A DNA stretch of 32,500 nt from the NCBI GenBank assembly GCA_963575745.1, contig CAUYUJ010014622.1, positions 268,156 to 300,655 of the forward strand, in the 5' to 3' direction. This DNA is from Prorocentrum cordatum. Its lineage: Eukaryota; Sar; Dinophyceae; Prorocentrales; Prorocentraceae. The notes beneath the pieces were generated by a model. That model saw nothing but the letters and a program-made list of their open reading frames with translations. It ran no database searches and was not told the origin of the DNA. Of this stretch, positions 15,650-25,510 are shown piece after piece. Every line of letters starts with the position of its first letter. Position 1 is the first letter of the stretch. A program made the translations under genes and the position numbers.

Positions 15650-16143
15650 TTTATGTTTGGTGTGTGTGTGTTTGTGTTTGTGTTTGTGTTTGTGTGTGTG
15701 TTTGTGTTTGTGTGTGTTGTGTGTGTTGTGTGTGTTGTGTGTTGTGTGTTGTGTGTGTTGTGTGTGTTGTGTGTGTGCTGTGTGTGCTGTGTGTTGTGTG
15801 TGTTGTGTGTTGTGTGTTGTGTGTTGTGTAATGTGTAATGTGTGTTGTGTTGTGTGTTGTGTGTTGTGTGTTGTGTGTTGTGTGTTGTGTGTTGTGTATG
15901 TGTGTGCTTGTGCGTGTGCTTGTGTGTGCTTGTGTGTGTGTTTGTGTGCTTGTTTGTGTGTGTGCGGGTCTGTGTGTTCGTGTGCTTGTGTGCTTGTGTG
16001 CTTTTGAGTTTGTGTGTTTGTGAGTGTGTGCGTGTTTGTGTGTGTGTTTGTGTGTGTGCGTGTGTGTTTGTACGTTTGTGTGGTTGTGTGTTTGTGTGCT
16101 TGTGTGTTTGTGTGCGTGTGTGCTTGTGTGCTTCTGTGTGCGT
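15650..16143 (+). repeat. ~490-bp TG-rich satellite: TGTGTT / TGTGTG / TTGTGTGC units
   Basis: Not a simple TG run: TGTGTTGTG units dominate 15715-15895 and TGTGCTTG / TGTGTTTG units dominate 15900-16140. The His/Thr and Cys/Val translations are repeat products. It reads as CA-rich on the strand of the flanking exons. Confidence 0.9.
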
Positions 16144-16149
16144 CGCGTC

Positions 16150-16377
16150 GGCCCCGTCGAACAGCTCCGCCAGAGCCACGGCTAGCGCCCTGCTGCCGGG
16201 GCCGCCCGCCTTCTGCGGGCCCTGCGGCGGTCTCCGGGCGCGGCTCGCCTCTCCGAGCTGCTCGCTGTCCGCCGCGCCCGCGGCCGCTGCGCTGCCGACC
16301 TCCTCCCCCTCCGCTCCCGCCGCGGCGGGAGCGGAGCGCGCGGTCGCGCTCGTCCGCGCCGGCGGAGAGGGCGCGCC
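16150..16377 (-). CDS. Probable minus-strand exon, product unknown
   Basis: From GGACCTGGCAG| the frame GAPSPPARTSATARSAPAAA, ...GEEVGSAAAAGAADSEQLGE..., ...SRALAVALAELFDGADAT has almost exclusively G/C-ending codons and a plausible amphipathic end. The donor is lost in the CA tract. The plus strand also has a biased frame ending at TGCCAG|GTCC, so the strand is not certain. Minus is preferred for its balanced charge and for the acidic exon downstream on that strand. Confidence 0.4.
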
Positions 16378-16559
16378 CTGCCAGGTCCATCGCCCTTGAC
16401 AGTCAACCCGCATCGCAAGGAGGAGCGACGTTCCAAGGGTACCCCTTGCATCCCCCCCCCTTCGGCCCATCGTTGGCCGCTTTCGCCGGCCGCGCCCCGC
16501 TCGTAGAGTGTCGCCATGGCTTTCCAAGGCCCATCCTTCTCGTGCGTCCTTATTAGACG
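16378..16559. other. No gene recognised
   Basis: Short unique stretch between the minus-strand exon and the retroelement remnant. Nothing identified. Confidence 0.3.
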
Positions 16560-19070
16560 GGTCGACTGTAGGTCGCGACAATTGTAGACCTAACCAGGGG
16601 CATGAAGAGGAGCGTGCCCAGGTGAGGTGGCGAACGGTTCCGTATGCCTCGTGCTTTCGGACATACAGTTCACGGAATGAGGTTTGGCAGCATCCAAGTT
16701 TGCACGCCACGGGCAATGGGCAATGGAGGTTCTCGGGTACCGCTACTGTTGAGGCGTACGGTGAGAGGTCGCACATACATCGACGTCTGCGTATGGATTG
16801 TGCTAGGTGTCTCCGTGCCGTGACTATGGATCTAATGCAGTAGGGACATTGATCGTTGTGATGAGTTGATGTGATGGAACTGTCGTCTTGCGTAGCGGAG
16901 GATGACACTGATGAGCAATGAGTGGGCCTTTGCTGCACAAGACCCTCCCACACCTCCCATCTTCCCCAGCATCTGGTGGATCACATACGTGTTCCTGCGG
17001 GGGCTCGTCTGGGGCTCCACTGTGAGGTTCACGGAGTCTGCGTGAGCTCCTGGTCTCAGGAGCTTCTCTTGACTTGCCAGGATCGAATCTGCAGACCGCG
17101 TTTCCGACCTCAGGGACCGTGAAGACGTCCCGCACAGCGTGAGTCGAGACAAGCTCTTCGCCTCCACGAAGATACTGCAGCACATGCACGTCTCTCTCGA
17201 GCTGCACCGCCCAGGTTTGTGGCGGTGCTCGCGATGGTGCCGGCCCCCACAGAAATGACGTTCTCGCCCAGGCCGTCGGACGAGCCAGAAAGCCCAGTAA
17301 TAACGGTAATAACTTGAGCACTGTCTTCAGGACGGATTCGGCGTTGCCGCTGTCCAGTCTTCGCACCAGCAGTTTCCCTCGAGCGGTGGTTCCCCACAGC
17401 TGCGCTATCATTTGATCCTCGGGCATCGACCTATATCTAGCTCGGGTACCCTGAGGGGCCTTTGGAGCAAATTCGAGTTGTCGATATCTCAAGACCATTT
17501 TGGTTGGCGAAGCCCAAGATCGCAGCGTCTAGTTTACGACGGTCCAGCTTCGTCGCTAAGTAGGTTTCCAGGCCCGGCCGCACTCACAATCATCCCCATG
17601 AAAGCCATTTGTTTAAGTCGGATCGAGTGTGTTACATCCCACAGTTTGCCTAATCTCCTCCAAGCCGTCCTCGTAGCCTCCACGCTCCTCTTGATCTCAG
17701 CCCCACATCCCTCAGTAAGATGATCCATTCCTCCTACGTACACCCCCTCCGCCGAGACCACTCCATGTAGCTGTACATACTGAAAAGCAGCGCTCTGGTG
17801 GCAGTGTAAGCTCCAGGGCCCACCATCACTGGCAGGCAGTTCTCCTTGTTCCTATTATGTGCATACCCTCTTCCTCTCTTCAATTCCTCATGAAGAACCG
17901 CGTTAGAAGTCTGTGCTTCATGCTTGACCTACAACGGGTGGGGCTGAGATGACGGTAAAATCTGATGGATGACATTTGCACCATTTTTGATTGAGACGTC
18001 ATGCATCATGCCGGTGACCGCGCAAGTCACGATGTTCGTTGTTCTTGCTAGCGGTACGCTGCTTCAGGTTCGCTCTGATTGAAATTGCGTGCCAGCGTTC
18101 CATTGGCCGTAGAAAATTGCAAACAAATAATTTACACGCGTTCCCATTCCCCGTCCCAGACCCATGAGTTGGTTGATAGTACCCCGTCTGCTCCCCCGCC
18201 CTGATCTCCATTACCGCTTCGGAGTGACGTTGATAGATGAAGACCCTATCTTAGGGGGTGCTCCACAACCTCCATGACCGTGCGAGTGAGCTCGTCGTAA
18301 GACGTGGAGGGGAACGCGTTCGACATGTCCGTCTTTAGCAGAAGGTGTGAGACCCCGAGTTTCTTGAGACGCCAGCTGTGTATACTGGCAGCCATCCGAG
18401 CGTTCTGACGATATCGATGTGCAGCGTATCCGTAAGCGTGCGGTGGGAGAGGTGCTCGAAGAACGTCGAATAATCAAACCACGATGCCAGGCTTTTCCGA
18501 ACTGGTAGTACCAGTGAATGAGACGCATGGCCGTGGTCCCTTCTTGAGGCTCCGCTTTGAGATCTGGAAAGTCCTACGCCAGTCTCAGTGGTACGGCGTG
18601 CGTGTCTTGGCTCGGATGTGGCGGAAGGGGCGCCGATGGCGTGCAGTGAAACACGGGCAAGCTTCACGTAGACGTTGTTGCGCACGCCGCATTTCTCTCC
18701 CACTCATGCGATCGAAGTGCGGCCAGTGTCTTGTCATCTCCAGGGCCGCGTGTTGCAACAACCAACACCACACCTCCGCTGGAACCGAGTACTCTGATTG
18801 GGGCCTTCTCCTCGTTGCCTTCTTCAGCGGCGACATGGCGCGAAACCAATCACCGTGTCCCAACGACGCTGGAGCTCCGTCGCAACGTTCGATGCCTCCA
18901 TGAGCCAGCCGATCGAGCTCGAGGGGAGCTGCCTCCGACGGCGTCTGGGATACTATTGCACCGAATCCTCCGTCTTGCGCCGACGCATTCGTGGTCTCCT
19001 CCCACTCTGCCAGGCTCGGCAAGTACGTGCCGGCGACGTGGAAGGAGCGCTGGCGTGGGCTTCTGCATCC
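16560..19070 (-). pseudogene. Decayed non-LTR retrotransposon reverse-transcriptase ORF
   Basis: Minus-strand pieces occur in the order expected for a LINE-type ORF2, in shifting frames with stops. At about 18800-18770 there is SVPAEVWCWLLQHAA, the linker before the RT. At 18525-18480 there is RLIHWYYQFGKAWHRGL. At about 18340-18290 there is LLLKTDMSNAFPSTSYDEL, matching RT motif A with its catalytic Asp. At 17730-17560 there is EIKRSVEATRTAWRRLGKLW, typical of the post-RT region. At 17470-17330 there is RYRSMPEDQMIAQLWG...LLVRRL. At 16890-16650 there is a Cys/His-rich tail (CPYC...CMCD...RKHE). Frameshifts and stops show it is inactive. Codon bias is much weaker than in the exons. No YADD-type motif, endonuclease catalytic site or terminal repeat was found. 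Confidence 0.65.
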
Positions 19071-19133
19071 TTGTCCGACCGCATCGATGTTACGTCAATT
19101 TCCATGTGTATCAGCAGCACCTCGACGTGTGAG

Positions 19134-19350
19134 GTACGGGGGGAGGGGGGGAGGGAGGATGGGAAGGAGGGAGGGAAGGAGGGAGGGAGAGATGGAAGGA
19201 GAGAGGGAGAGAGGGAAGGAGAGAGGGAGGAGGAGGAGTAGGCGAAGGTAAGGAGAACGGCGAAGGGAGGAAAAAGGACAGAGGAGGGAGGAGGAATGTG
19301 GAGGAGGAGGAGGAGGACGAGGACGAGGACGAGGACGACGACGATGAGGA
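19134..19350 (+). repeat. Purine tract: GGGA/GGAA units, then GAG/GAC triplets
   Basis: GGGAGGGAGG...GGAAGGAGAGA units at 19134-19240, a short break, then AGGAGGACGAGGACGAGG triplets to about 19350. Confidence 0.85.
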
Positions 19351-19672
19351 TTAGGAGGACCAGTGCAAGCCCAAGACGAATCAACGATGTTGCAATAAAT
19401 CCCCCCTCCAAGTTCTCTCTTCGCAGGTCCCTAAAAGAATATACGCGCGTTGAGAGAAGTAGCCCGCTCGAAGACAACCGTCTGAAAATCCTCAAATGTG
19501 CCAAAACACAAGATTTGGGATAGCAGCCCCACGGGTCAACGTGACTGTTGCGTTTTGGCAGTCCTAACGCGCGCAAGAACAACATTCCTGGGACTCCAAC
19601 GCCACGAACCAACGTGGCCACTGCATCCGAACAATCATGAATCGTGCCAGAACACCATTCCTGGGATTTCCA
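19300..19672 (-). repeat. Dispersed repeat E copy 2 (reverse orientation)
   Basis: Reverse complement of 14007-14290, including the triplet tract at the same end. Two or three diverged internal repeats of a CAGGAAT...TTCTGG...GGA unit are visible. Confidence 0.7.
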
Positions 19673-19734
19673 CAGTACGATTGCTCGAACATGTTAGCCA
19701 GCGTGGACCCCAATCAGTGACTCCTTGCGCTCTA

Positions 19735-20040
19735 TGTGGGGCAATATATGTGGTGCAAGCTATGTAGAGCCAATCAATCTACGTGGTGCAAGCCCTGCGG
19801 CGTAAGCTACATGTTTGTGGTGTAGACTATGTAGTGCAATAGGTGTGATGTAAGTGTATGTGGAGCAAGATATGTGGTGCAATGTAGGTGGATTAAGCTA
19901 TATGGTACAATATAGGTGGAGCAGTCTGTGTGGTCAATCATTGCAGTGTAAACGATTTGGAGCAATAGATGTGGTCCAGTAGATGTGGTATTAGCTATGT
20001 GGTGCAATCGACGTGGTGCAATCTACGTGGTGCAGTTGAC
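19735..20040 (+). repeat. Degenerate TATGTGGTGCAAG satellite
   Basis: Imperfect units of about 12-20 bp (TATGTGGTGCAAGC, TACGTGGTGCAATC, TATGTAGTGCAATA). The same unit reappears at 21640-21770 at the equivalent place of the second large repeat. Confidence 0.75.
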
Positions 20041-20080
20041 TACCCTGCACCGCGCTTGACCACTCCACTGCTCGCGCAAA

Positions 20081-20873
20081 CATCCCACCCACCCACCCGC
20101 AATTTGGTTCGCAAACTCTCTTAAGACCGTGACGGTGGGTACCAAATGGCACTTGCCAACGACAGCGACGCCGACGACGACAGCGACAACGACGACGACG
20201 ACGCCGCCGACAACGACTACGACGACACCGACGACGTCTCCAACGACTTCGACGACGCCGACAACGACGACGACGACGACGACGACGACGACCGACGACG
20301 ACGACGACGACGCCGACGCCGACGACGACGACGACGACGATGACGACGACGACGACGATGACGACGCCGACGACGACGACAACGACGACGCCGACGACGA
20401 CGACGACGACGACGACGTCAACGACGCCGACGACGACGACGACGACGACGCGGCGACGACGACGACGCCGACACGACGACGAAGACGACGACGACGCCGA
20501 CGCCGACGACGAAGACGACGACGACGTCGCCAACGAAGACGACGAGGGAGGAGGGAGGACGACGACGGCGACAACGACGACGAACAACGACGAGGGAGGA
20601 GGGAGGACGGCGACGACGCGAACGACGAAGAAGGAGGAAGGACGGCGACGCCGACGACGACAACGACGAGGGAGGAGGGAAGACGACGACGACAACGACG
20701 ACGACGACGACGGCGACGAAATAGGAGGGACGACGACGAGACGCCGACGACGGACGACGACGACGACGAGGGAGGAGGAGGAAGGACGACCACGGCGACA
20801 ACGACGACGGAAACGACCACGACGCCAAAGAGGACGACGACGACGAACACGAGGAAAGACAGAGGACGACGCA

Positions 20874-20912
<39 letters not shown>

Positions 20913-20932
20913 AACGACGCGGGAGGAGGGAG

Positions 20933-20963
<31 letters not shown>

Positions 20964-21500
20964 CAAGAGAGCGCGCGCGCACGCTTTTGTTGAAAATCCG
21001 TGTTGCGAAACCTTGGGTTTTTGTAGGTTTTTTGGACGCGCGATTTCGAAATCTTTCCGAAATCGATGGTTTTTGAAGGATTTCGGCGTACGCGCGCGAC
21101 CACGCGCGCGTCTGCACTCCGTCCCGTTTTCTGCAGAGGATTCTCGCGACGGCACACGCGCAAGGGCGTTCGACAGATTTCGACATGCGCGCGCGCGAAG
21201 CCCGTTTGGTAGCATTTTGTGAAAATCTTGAAAAACTTGTGGTGTTCTTAAGATTTCGCAAGAGCTCGCGCGGAAGTTTTTGTTAGCAAATCAGCGTTAC
21301 GAAACCATGTTTTTTGTATGTTTTTTTTGGAAACTCGATTGCGAAATCCTTCCGGCACCGAAGGTTTTTGAAGGATTTCGGCATGCGCGCGCGACGACGC
21401 GCGCGTGTGCACTTTGTCTTATTTGTTGCAAGGGGTTCGCGAAAAAGTGCTATGTGAGAACAAAAAATGTCACCGCATAGTGTTTTTTTTACTAGGGACC
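20081..21500 (+). repeat. Large tandem unit, copy 1: head, GAC array, bipartite AT/GC tail
   Basis: The head CATCCCACCCACCCACCCGC (20081) is followed by an ~810-bp GAC-triplet array (20158-20968) with GGGAGGAGGG insertions. The tail of about 500 bp begins GCGCGCGCGCACGCTTTTGTTG and consists of two diverged ~290-bp halves, each with GTTGCGAAACC, GAAGGATTTCGGCRT and CGCGCGCGAC.ACGCGCGCGT. Long Asp-, Thr- or Arg-rich frames here are array translations. Confidence 0.85.
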
Positions 21501-21523
21501 CTCAGGGGGGGGGAACCGGCCTG

Positions 21524-21568
21524 CCTGGGATGGTACGATTTCATACTTAGGATGGACGAGTGTGCAGA

Positions 21569-21600
<32 letters not shown>

Positions 21601-21615
21601 CTATACCATCCCAGG
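21524..21615. mobile_element. Small inverted-repeat element around an (AT)n core
   Basis: CCTGGGATGGTACGATTTCATA (21524 on) pairs with the complement of CCTGGGATGGTATAGTTTCATA ending at 21615, and the interior has about 28 bp of alternating AT. A decayed relative lies at about 22944-23015 in the second large unit. Confidence 0.65.
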
Positions 21616-21639
21616 GGGAAACGTTAAGTTGTTAGAAAG

Positions 21640-21775
21640 GAGAATCGATGTGGTGCAAGGCATGTGGTAGAAGCGATGTGGTGTAAGCAATGTGGTGCAA
21701 ATTGTGTAATGCAAGCTATATGGCGCAATCGATGTGGTGCAGTTTATGTGGTGCAATCCACTCTGCTGAACTTGA
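21640..21775 (+). repeat. Degenerate TGTGGTGCAA satellite, second block
   Basis: Same units as 19735-20040. Preceded by GTTAGAAAGGAGAATCGATG, which recurs at 23063-23082. Confidence 0.7.
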
Positions 21776-21802
21776 AGTCGTCATCCCCACTGTTCGCGCA
21801 AA

Positions 21803-21927
21803 CATCCCACCCACCCACCCGCAACTTGGTTTGCAAAACCTCTTAAGACCGACTACGACAACACCGACGACAACGACGACGACGACACCGACGACGTCTC
21901 CCACGACGTCGACGACGACACCGACGC

Positions 21928-21963
<36 letters not shown>

Positions 21964-23082
21964 CGACGACGACGAAGACGATGACGAGGGAGGAGGAAGG
22001 ACGACGACGGCGACAACGACGACAACGACGACAACGACGAGGGAGGAGGGAGGACGGCGACGACGCGAACGACGAAGAAGGAGGAACGACGGCGACGCCG
22101 ACGACGACAACGACGAGGGAGGAGGGAAGACGACGACGACGACGACGACGAAATAGGAGGGACGACGACGAGACGCCGACGACGGACGACGACGACGACG
22201 AGGGAGGAGGAGGAAGGACGACAACGGCGACAACGACGACGGAAACGACCACGACGCCAAAGAGGGTGCCGACGACGAACACGAGGAAAGACAGGACGAC
22301 GTAGGCAACGACGACGACGACGACGACGCGGGAGGAGGGAGGACGGCGACGACGACGACGACGACGACGATGACGACGACGACGACGACGACCCAAGAGA
22401 GCGCGCGCGCACGCTTTTGTTGAAAATGCGTGTTGCGAAACCTTGGGTTTTTGTAGGTTTTGTGGACACGATTTTGAAATTCTTCCGAAACCGATGGGTT
22501 TTGAAGGTTTTCGGCATACGCGCGCGACCACGCGCGCGTCTGCACTTCGTCCCATTTGTTGCAGAGGGTTCTCGCGACGGCACACGCGCAAGGGCGTTCG
22601 ACAGATTTCGAAAAATGCGCGCGAAGCCCGTTTAATAGCATGTTGTAAAAATCGTGAAAACCAATGGTTTTCTTAAGATGTCGCAAGAGCTCGCGCAGAA
22701 GCTTTTTTAGCAAATCAGTGTTGCGAAACCCTGTGTTTTTGTATGTGCTTTGGAAACTCGATTGCGAAATCCTTCCAGCACCACAGGTTTTTGAAGGATT
22801 TCGGCATGCGCGCGCGACGACGCGCGCGTGCGCACTGCGTCCCATCTGTTGCAAAGGATTCGCGGAAAAGTGTTATGTTAGAACCAAAAAACGTCACCGC
22901 GTAGTGTTTTTTTTAAAAAAGGGAACCTCAGGGGGGGGAACCCGGCTGGCCTGGGATAGTGTAAATTCAAATTAGGATGGACATGTGGTCAGAATCATAT
23001 ATGATTTACATTCCCGAAAGGGGTGCCGATAACGCCGGAGGGGGGGTAGATCCTATTCTGTTCTTAGAAAGGAGAATCTATG
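21803..23082 (+). repeat. Large tandem unit, copy 2
   Basis: Head at 21803, shorter GAC array at 21845-22393, and tail from 22403 that aligns with copy 1 at an offset of 1430 bp. The offset at the head is 1722 bp, so copy 1's array is about 290 bp longer. The tail again has two halves. It ends at CTCAGGGGGGGGAACC and TTAGAAAGGAGAATC as copy 1 does. Confidence 0.85.
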
Positions 23083-23125
23083 TGGTGCGTTCTATGGAGC
23101 CCAGTAGCAGCGGCGACAAGGCGGC

Positions 23126-23276
23126 GGGCGGCGACGAGGCGGCGACGGGGCGGCGACGGCGACAACATAGCCGCCAGACCGGCCCGCAGGCCCCGACGAC
23201 GGGCGGCGACGAGGCGGCGACGGGGCGGCGACGACAGCACAGCCACCAGACCGGCCCGCAGGCCAGGTCCCTTAGA
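23126..23276 (+). repeat. Two-copy minisatellite, period 75 bp
   Basis: GGGCGGCGACGAGGCGGCGA at 23126 and 23201, each followed by CGGGGCGGCGACG...CGCCAGACCGGCCCGCAGGCC or its close variant. Confidence 0.8.
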
Positions 23277-23334
23277 AAGGAAGTCAGAGACCCGACGTAA
23301 ATGCAGGCACTGTGTGGGGAAATTGCAAACAGTT

Positions 23335-23650
23335 GCGACGAGGTGCGCGGCGCTAGCAAAGCGACAGCTACATATAAGAAAGGAGCCGCCCTGCATCCTT
23401 GAAAGTGCTGCAAACGTTGAAGACGAATGCGCGAGGCGCGAAGGCGAGAACCACGTTTTGAAAAGGACCCGCCCTCCATTCGTGAAGCTTTTGCAAACTT
23501 TCAAGACGAATGTGCGCTGCGCTGAAACAAGAGCCACATTTTGAAAGCCACCCGCCCTCCATCCGTGAAACTGCTGCAACTTTCAAGCTTCAGGGTCAGA
23601 AATGGCGAGGAAGTCTCAGGCGAAACGCCCGGCCCGCCCTACCAACACGT
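23335..23650 (-). repeat. Dispersed repeat F copy 2 (reverse orientation)
   Basis: Reverse complement of the repeat at 13555-13935, again with three or more ~85-bp internal units (..TTTTGAAAGCCACCCGCCCTCCATC.GTGAA..TGCAA.CTTTCAAGACGAATG..) and with a triplet tract on the same outer side (23690-23735). Confidence 0.8.
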
Positions 23651-23689
23651 CTGGAGGTGCGACAGGGACGAAATGCTCATTAAAAGGAT

Positions 23690-23735
23690 GGAGGAGAAGG
23701 AGGAGGAGGAGGAGGAGGAGGAGGAGGCAGGGAAG
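23690..23735. repeat. (GGA)n tract beside repeat F copy 2
   Basis: GGAGGAGAAGGAGGAGGAGG-type triplets; corresponds to the CTC tract at 13376-13532 in the other copy. Confidence 0.85.
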
Positions 23736-23774
23736 GGTATGGGAGGGCAGGCATACGGACAGGAACTTTCGCTT

Positions 23775-23965
23775 AGCGTGCCGTTCCGCCGGTTCTGGCC
23801 CACCGGGCTTCGGCGCGACACGCTATCCACGTCCCAGTCTCCGAACGCCAATGTCCGAGCCTTTCCTGGCCTCCCGCCCCTCGCAGCGGAGCTGCACGCC
23901 ATCCACTCGCAGGGCACAGCGTGCCGCCGGGGCCGCTGCCACGACACGCGAAGCCAAGTTCCCGA
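23775..23965 (+). repeat. Dispersed GC-rich repeat G, copy 2
   Basis: Shares blocks in the same order with 11258-11450 (GGCCCACCG.GC.TCGGCGCGACACGC; GGGCACAGCGTGCCGCCGGGG). Diverged elsewhere. Confidence 0.55.
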
Positions 23966-23974
23966 GCGCAGGAG

Positions 23975-24158
23975 ATGGAGGAGGTGGAGGAGGAGGAGGA
24001 GGAGGAAGAGGAGGAGGAGAGGAGGCGAGGAGGAGGAGGAGGAGGAGGAGGAGGGGAGGAGGGGAGAGAAGGAGGAGGAGGAGAGGAGGAAGGAGGAGGA
24101 TGGGAGGAGGAGGAAGGAGAGATGGAGGAGGAGGAGGAGAGGAGGAGAGGAGGAGGAG
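23975..24158. repeat. (GGA)n / (GAG)n purine tract
   Basis: About 180 bp of GGA triplets with GAA and GAT breaks. Confidence 0.9.
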
Positions 24159-24161
24159 CAG

Positions 24162-24285
24162 GTCGTCGATGCGCTCCGCTCCGCGGCGGACTGCCTGGAC
24201 GCGGCGCTGCTCGAGCCGCCCGCCGCGGCCCTGCGGGGCAGCGGCCCCTCCGCGCGGGCGGCCGCCGGGCCACGAGAGCGCCTGG
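24162..24285 (+). CDS. Possible exon, strand uncertain
   Basis: After GAGGAGCAG| the plus frame reads VVDALRSAADCLDAALLEPP and on to SARAAAG with almost all G/C-ending codons, and looks like an amphipathic helix. The minus frames are also G/C-rich at the third position, but far richer in Arg or Ser/Arg. The 3' limit (CTGG|GTGGGG) would be phase 1. Neighbouring better-supported exons are on the minus strand, so this call is weak. Product unknown. Confidence 0.3.
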
Positions 24286-24508
24286 GTGGGGGGGGGATAA
24301 GGGGCTGCTGGCGGTCCGAGTCGATCCGATACAGCTGCGAGGTCTTTGGGAGTCTTTCCGAGGAGGAAAAAGTGCCCATACCTCTAGCATTCCTCTTTTC
24401 CCCTTTTGGGGGCCTCTGGGAGGCCCTCGTCACCACCGCTGGGACGCCTCAAAATGCTGGTCAGAACGCACCCTAGGAGAGATCGGGGAGTACGGTATAG
24501 GTACTTTG
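24286..24508. other. No gene recognised
   Basis: Mixed sequence; nothing identified on either strand. Confidence 0.3.
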
Positions 24509-24638
24509 CTTGGCTTCGCTCGGACATGTGCATGTTTTCCTCGGCGAGGACCATGGAGGAGCATCCTGGATGACTTGGCGAAAAAGCATGCACGACATTG
24601 AAAAATACACGAGGAATGGACGTCCGAGCGATGGCAAG
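24509..24638 (+). mobile_element. Family-D TIR element, copy 1 (130 bp, 4-bp target duplication)
   Basis: The left end CTTGGCTTCGCTCGGACATG pairs with the complement of CTTGCCATCGCTCGGACGTC at the right end. It is flanked exactly by TTTG (24505-24508 and 24639-24642). The interior TTTCCTCGGCGAGGACCATGG...GGCGAAAAAGC is shared with copy 2. Confidence 0.8.
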
Positions 24639-24927
24639 TTTGGGTTTTCCCACGTCTTCGACAGTTCCCAGGGGGTTGCTGCGGACAGTCCAACGGGCCG
24701 CTCCAATTTCTGCGGAGCGTCGGCTCACAGGGGACGAGGGGGAAAAAGAGCGCGCCCGTGGCCCACCTCTCACTAAAAGGGGGGCCCCAGCATGGAGCCA
24801 CCCCTCCTCCCTTGGACAAGAGGGGGGGGGGGGGGGGGGGCTTCCGAAGGACCCCCCCTCCCTGCCTTTGGTGGGCATTCCGGAGCTGGGGGGCCCTAGC
24901 TAAAGGGGGGGGGCGCTGCCAGGCTAC
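24639..24927. other. Non-coding stretch with a 19-G run
   Basis: G run at 24822-24840, with C-rich partners at 24801-24812 and 24851-24861 that could pair. No coding frame. Confidence 0.5.
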
Positions 24928-25055
24928 CCCTGCATCGCTCCGCAGGTCCTGGCCCACCGTGCCTCCGTGCGAGACGTGCTCCGCTTCGCGGTCCCCCGGG
25001 CGCCGACCGCAGCCTCGGGGTGCCTTCCAGCAGCTGCGCCCCTTCGAGAGCATCC
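24928..25055 (-). CDS. Gene B exon (minus strand), downstream of a TIR intron
   Basis: Reads GMLSKGRSCWKAPRGCGRRP then GDREAEHVSHGGTVGQDLRS, about 80% G/C-ending codons. It starts after CACCTCCGAG| with two bases of a codon, which fits the one base left by the exon at 25222. It ends at GCAGGG|GTAGCC in phase 0. A plus-strand reading with clean splice signals (CAG|G at 24946 to GAG|GT at 25063) also exists. Minus is preferred because of higher bias and frame continuity with the neighbour. Product unknown, three Cys. Confidence 0.45.
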
Positions 25056-25227
25056 CTCGGAGGTGGACAGACCTCCTACCCTGACACGTCGATTAGGGAA
25101 TCGGCCGTTTTCGGTTCGCGAGAGGGCGTCGCGGCCGTCACTTTTGCGGGTCCAGGTCCGTCGGTTTCGGCCCCAGGCCGTTTTCACTAAGGGGAGGTTT
25201 ACTGAAGGGAGGTTTGTCCACCGCCGA
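25056..25227 (-). mobile_element. Element C copy 3, forming a GT-AG intron of gene B (25221-25056)
   Basis: The TIRs GGTGGACAGACCTCC (25062 on) and GGTGGACAAACCTCC (complement, ending 25224) match at 14 of 15. The interior is the same as at 3656-3828 and 4100-4268. On the minus strand GGCG|GTGGACAAACC is the donor, inside the TIR, and CCACCTCCGAG| the acceptor, six bases past the other TIR. Removing it joins EFG and GMLSKG in frame. Confidence 0.65.
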
Positions 25228-25379
25228 ACTCCGGGGCTGCCCGGATCGTCCCGAGCGGCCGCCAGGGGCCCGAGTTGCGGCCCGAGAGCCGCCGGGAGCC
25301 GGGTCCGAGGAGGGCCGCGTCGAGCCCGACCCGGTCTCGCGACGGCTCGGCTCGGCTCCAGGGCCGATCTCGCGGTTCG
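25222..25379 (-). CDS. Gene B exon (minus strand) framed by two TIR elements
   Basis: The frame EPRDRPWSRAEPSRDRVGLD, then AALLGPGSRRLSGRNSGPWR, ending PLGTIRAAPEFG, has about 85-90% G/C-ending codons. The acceptor GATGCCAAG| is the last base of family-D copy 2 and the donor lies in element C, so both splice sites of this 158-base exon touch mobile elements. Phase 2 in, phase 1 out. Product not recognised; Arg/Gly/Pro-rich. Confidence 0.5.
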
Positions 25380-25510
25380 CTTGGCATCGCTCGGACGTGT
25401 GCATTTTTCTTTCGGCGAGGACCATGGAGGAGCAGCCTTGATCATTCGGCGAAAAAGCCACGCACGAAACCGAAAAAAGCACAGGGAATGGACGTCCGAG
25501 CGATGGCGAG
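25380..25510 (+). mobile_element. Family-D TIR element, copy 2 (131 bp, 4-bp target duplication)
   Basis: CTTGGCATCGCTCGGACGTG and the complement of CTCGCCATCGCTCGGACGTC form the ends. TTCG flanks it exactly (25376-25379 and 25511-25514). Similar to 24509-24638 throughout. Confidence 0.8.

Noticed and set aside
15646-16023. Cys/Val-rich and His/Thr-rich small proteins
   Set aside because: Translations of the TG/CA satellite.
19735-20040. CRISPR-like array
   Set aside because: The units are degenerate and contiguous, without constant repeats and unique spacers, and the window is eukaryotic.
20129-21076. Asp/Thr-rich protein encoded by the GAC array
   Set aside because: All frames of a GAC array are open by chance; there is no non-repeat coding body.
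24946-25062. Plus-strand exon with CAG|G and GAG|GT signals, 39 codons in phase 0
   Set aside because: It looks good alone, but the minus strand has higher codon bias and a frame that joins correctly across element C to 25222-25379. Kept as an alternative only.
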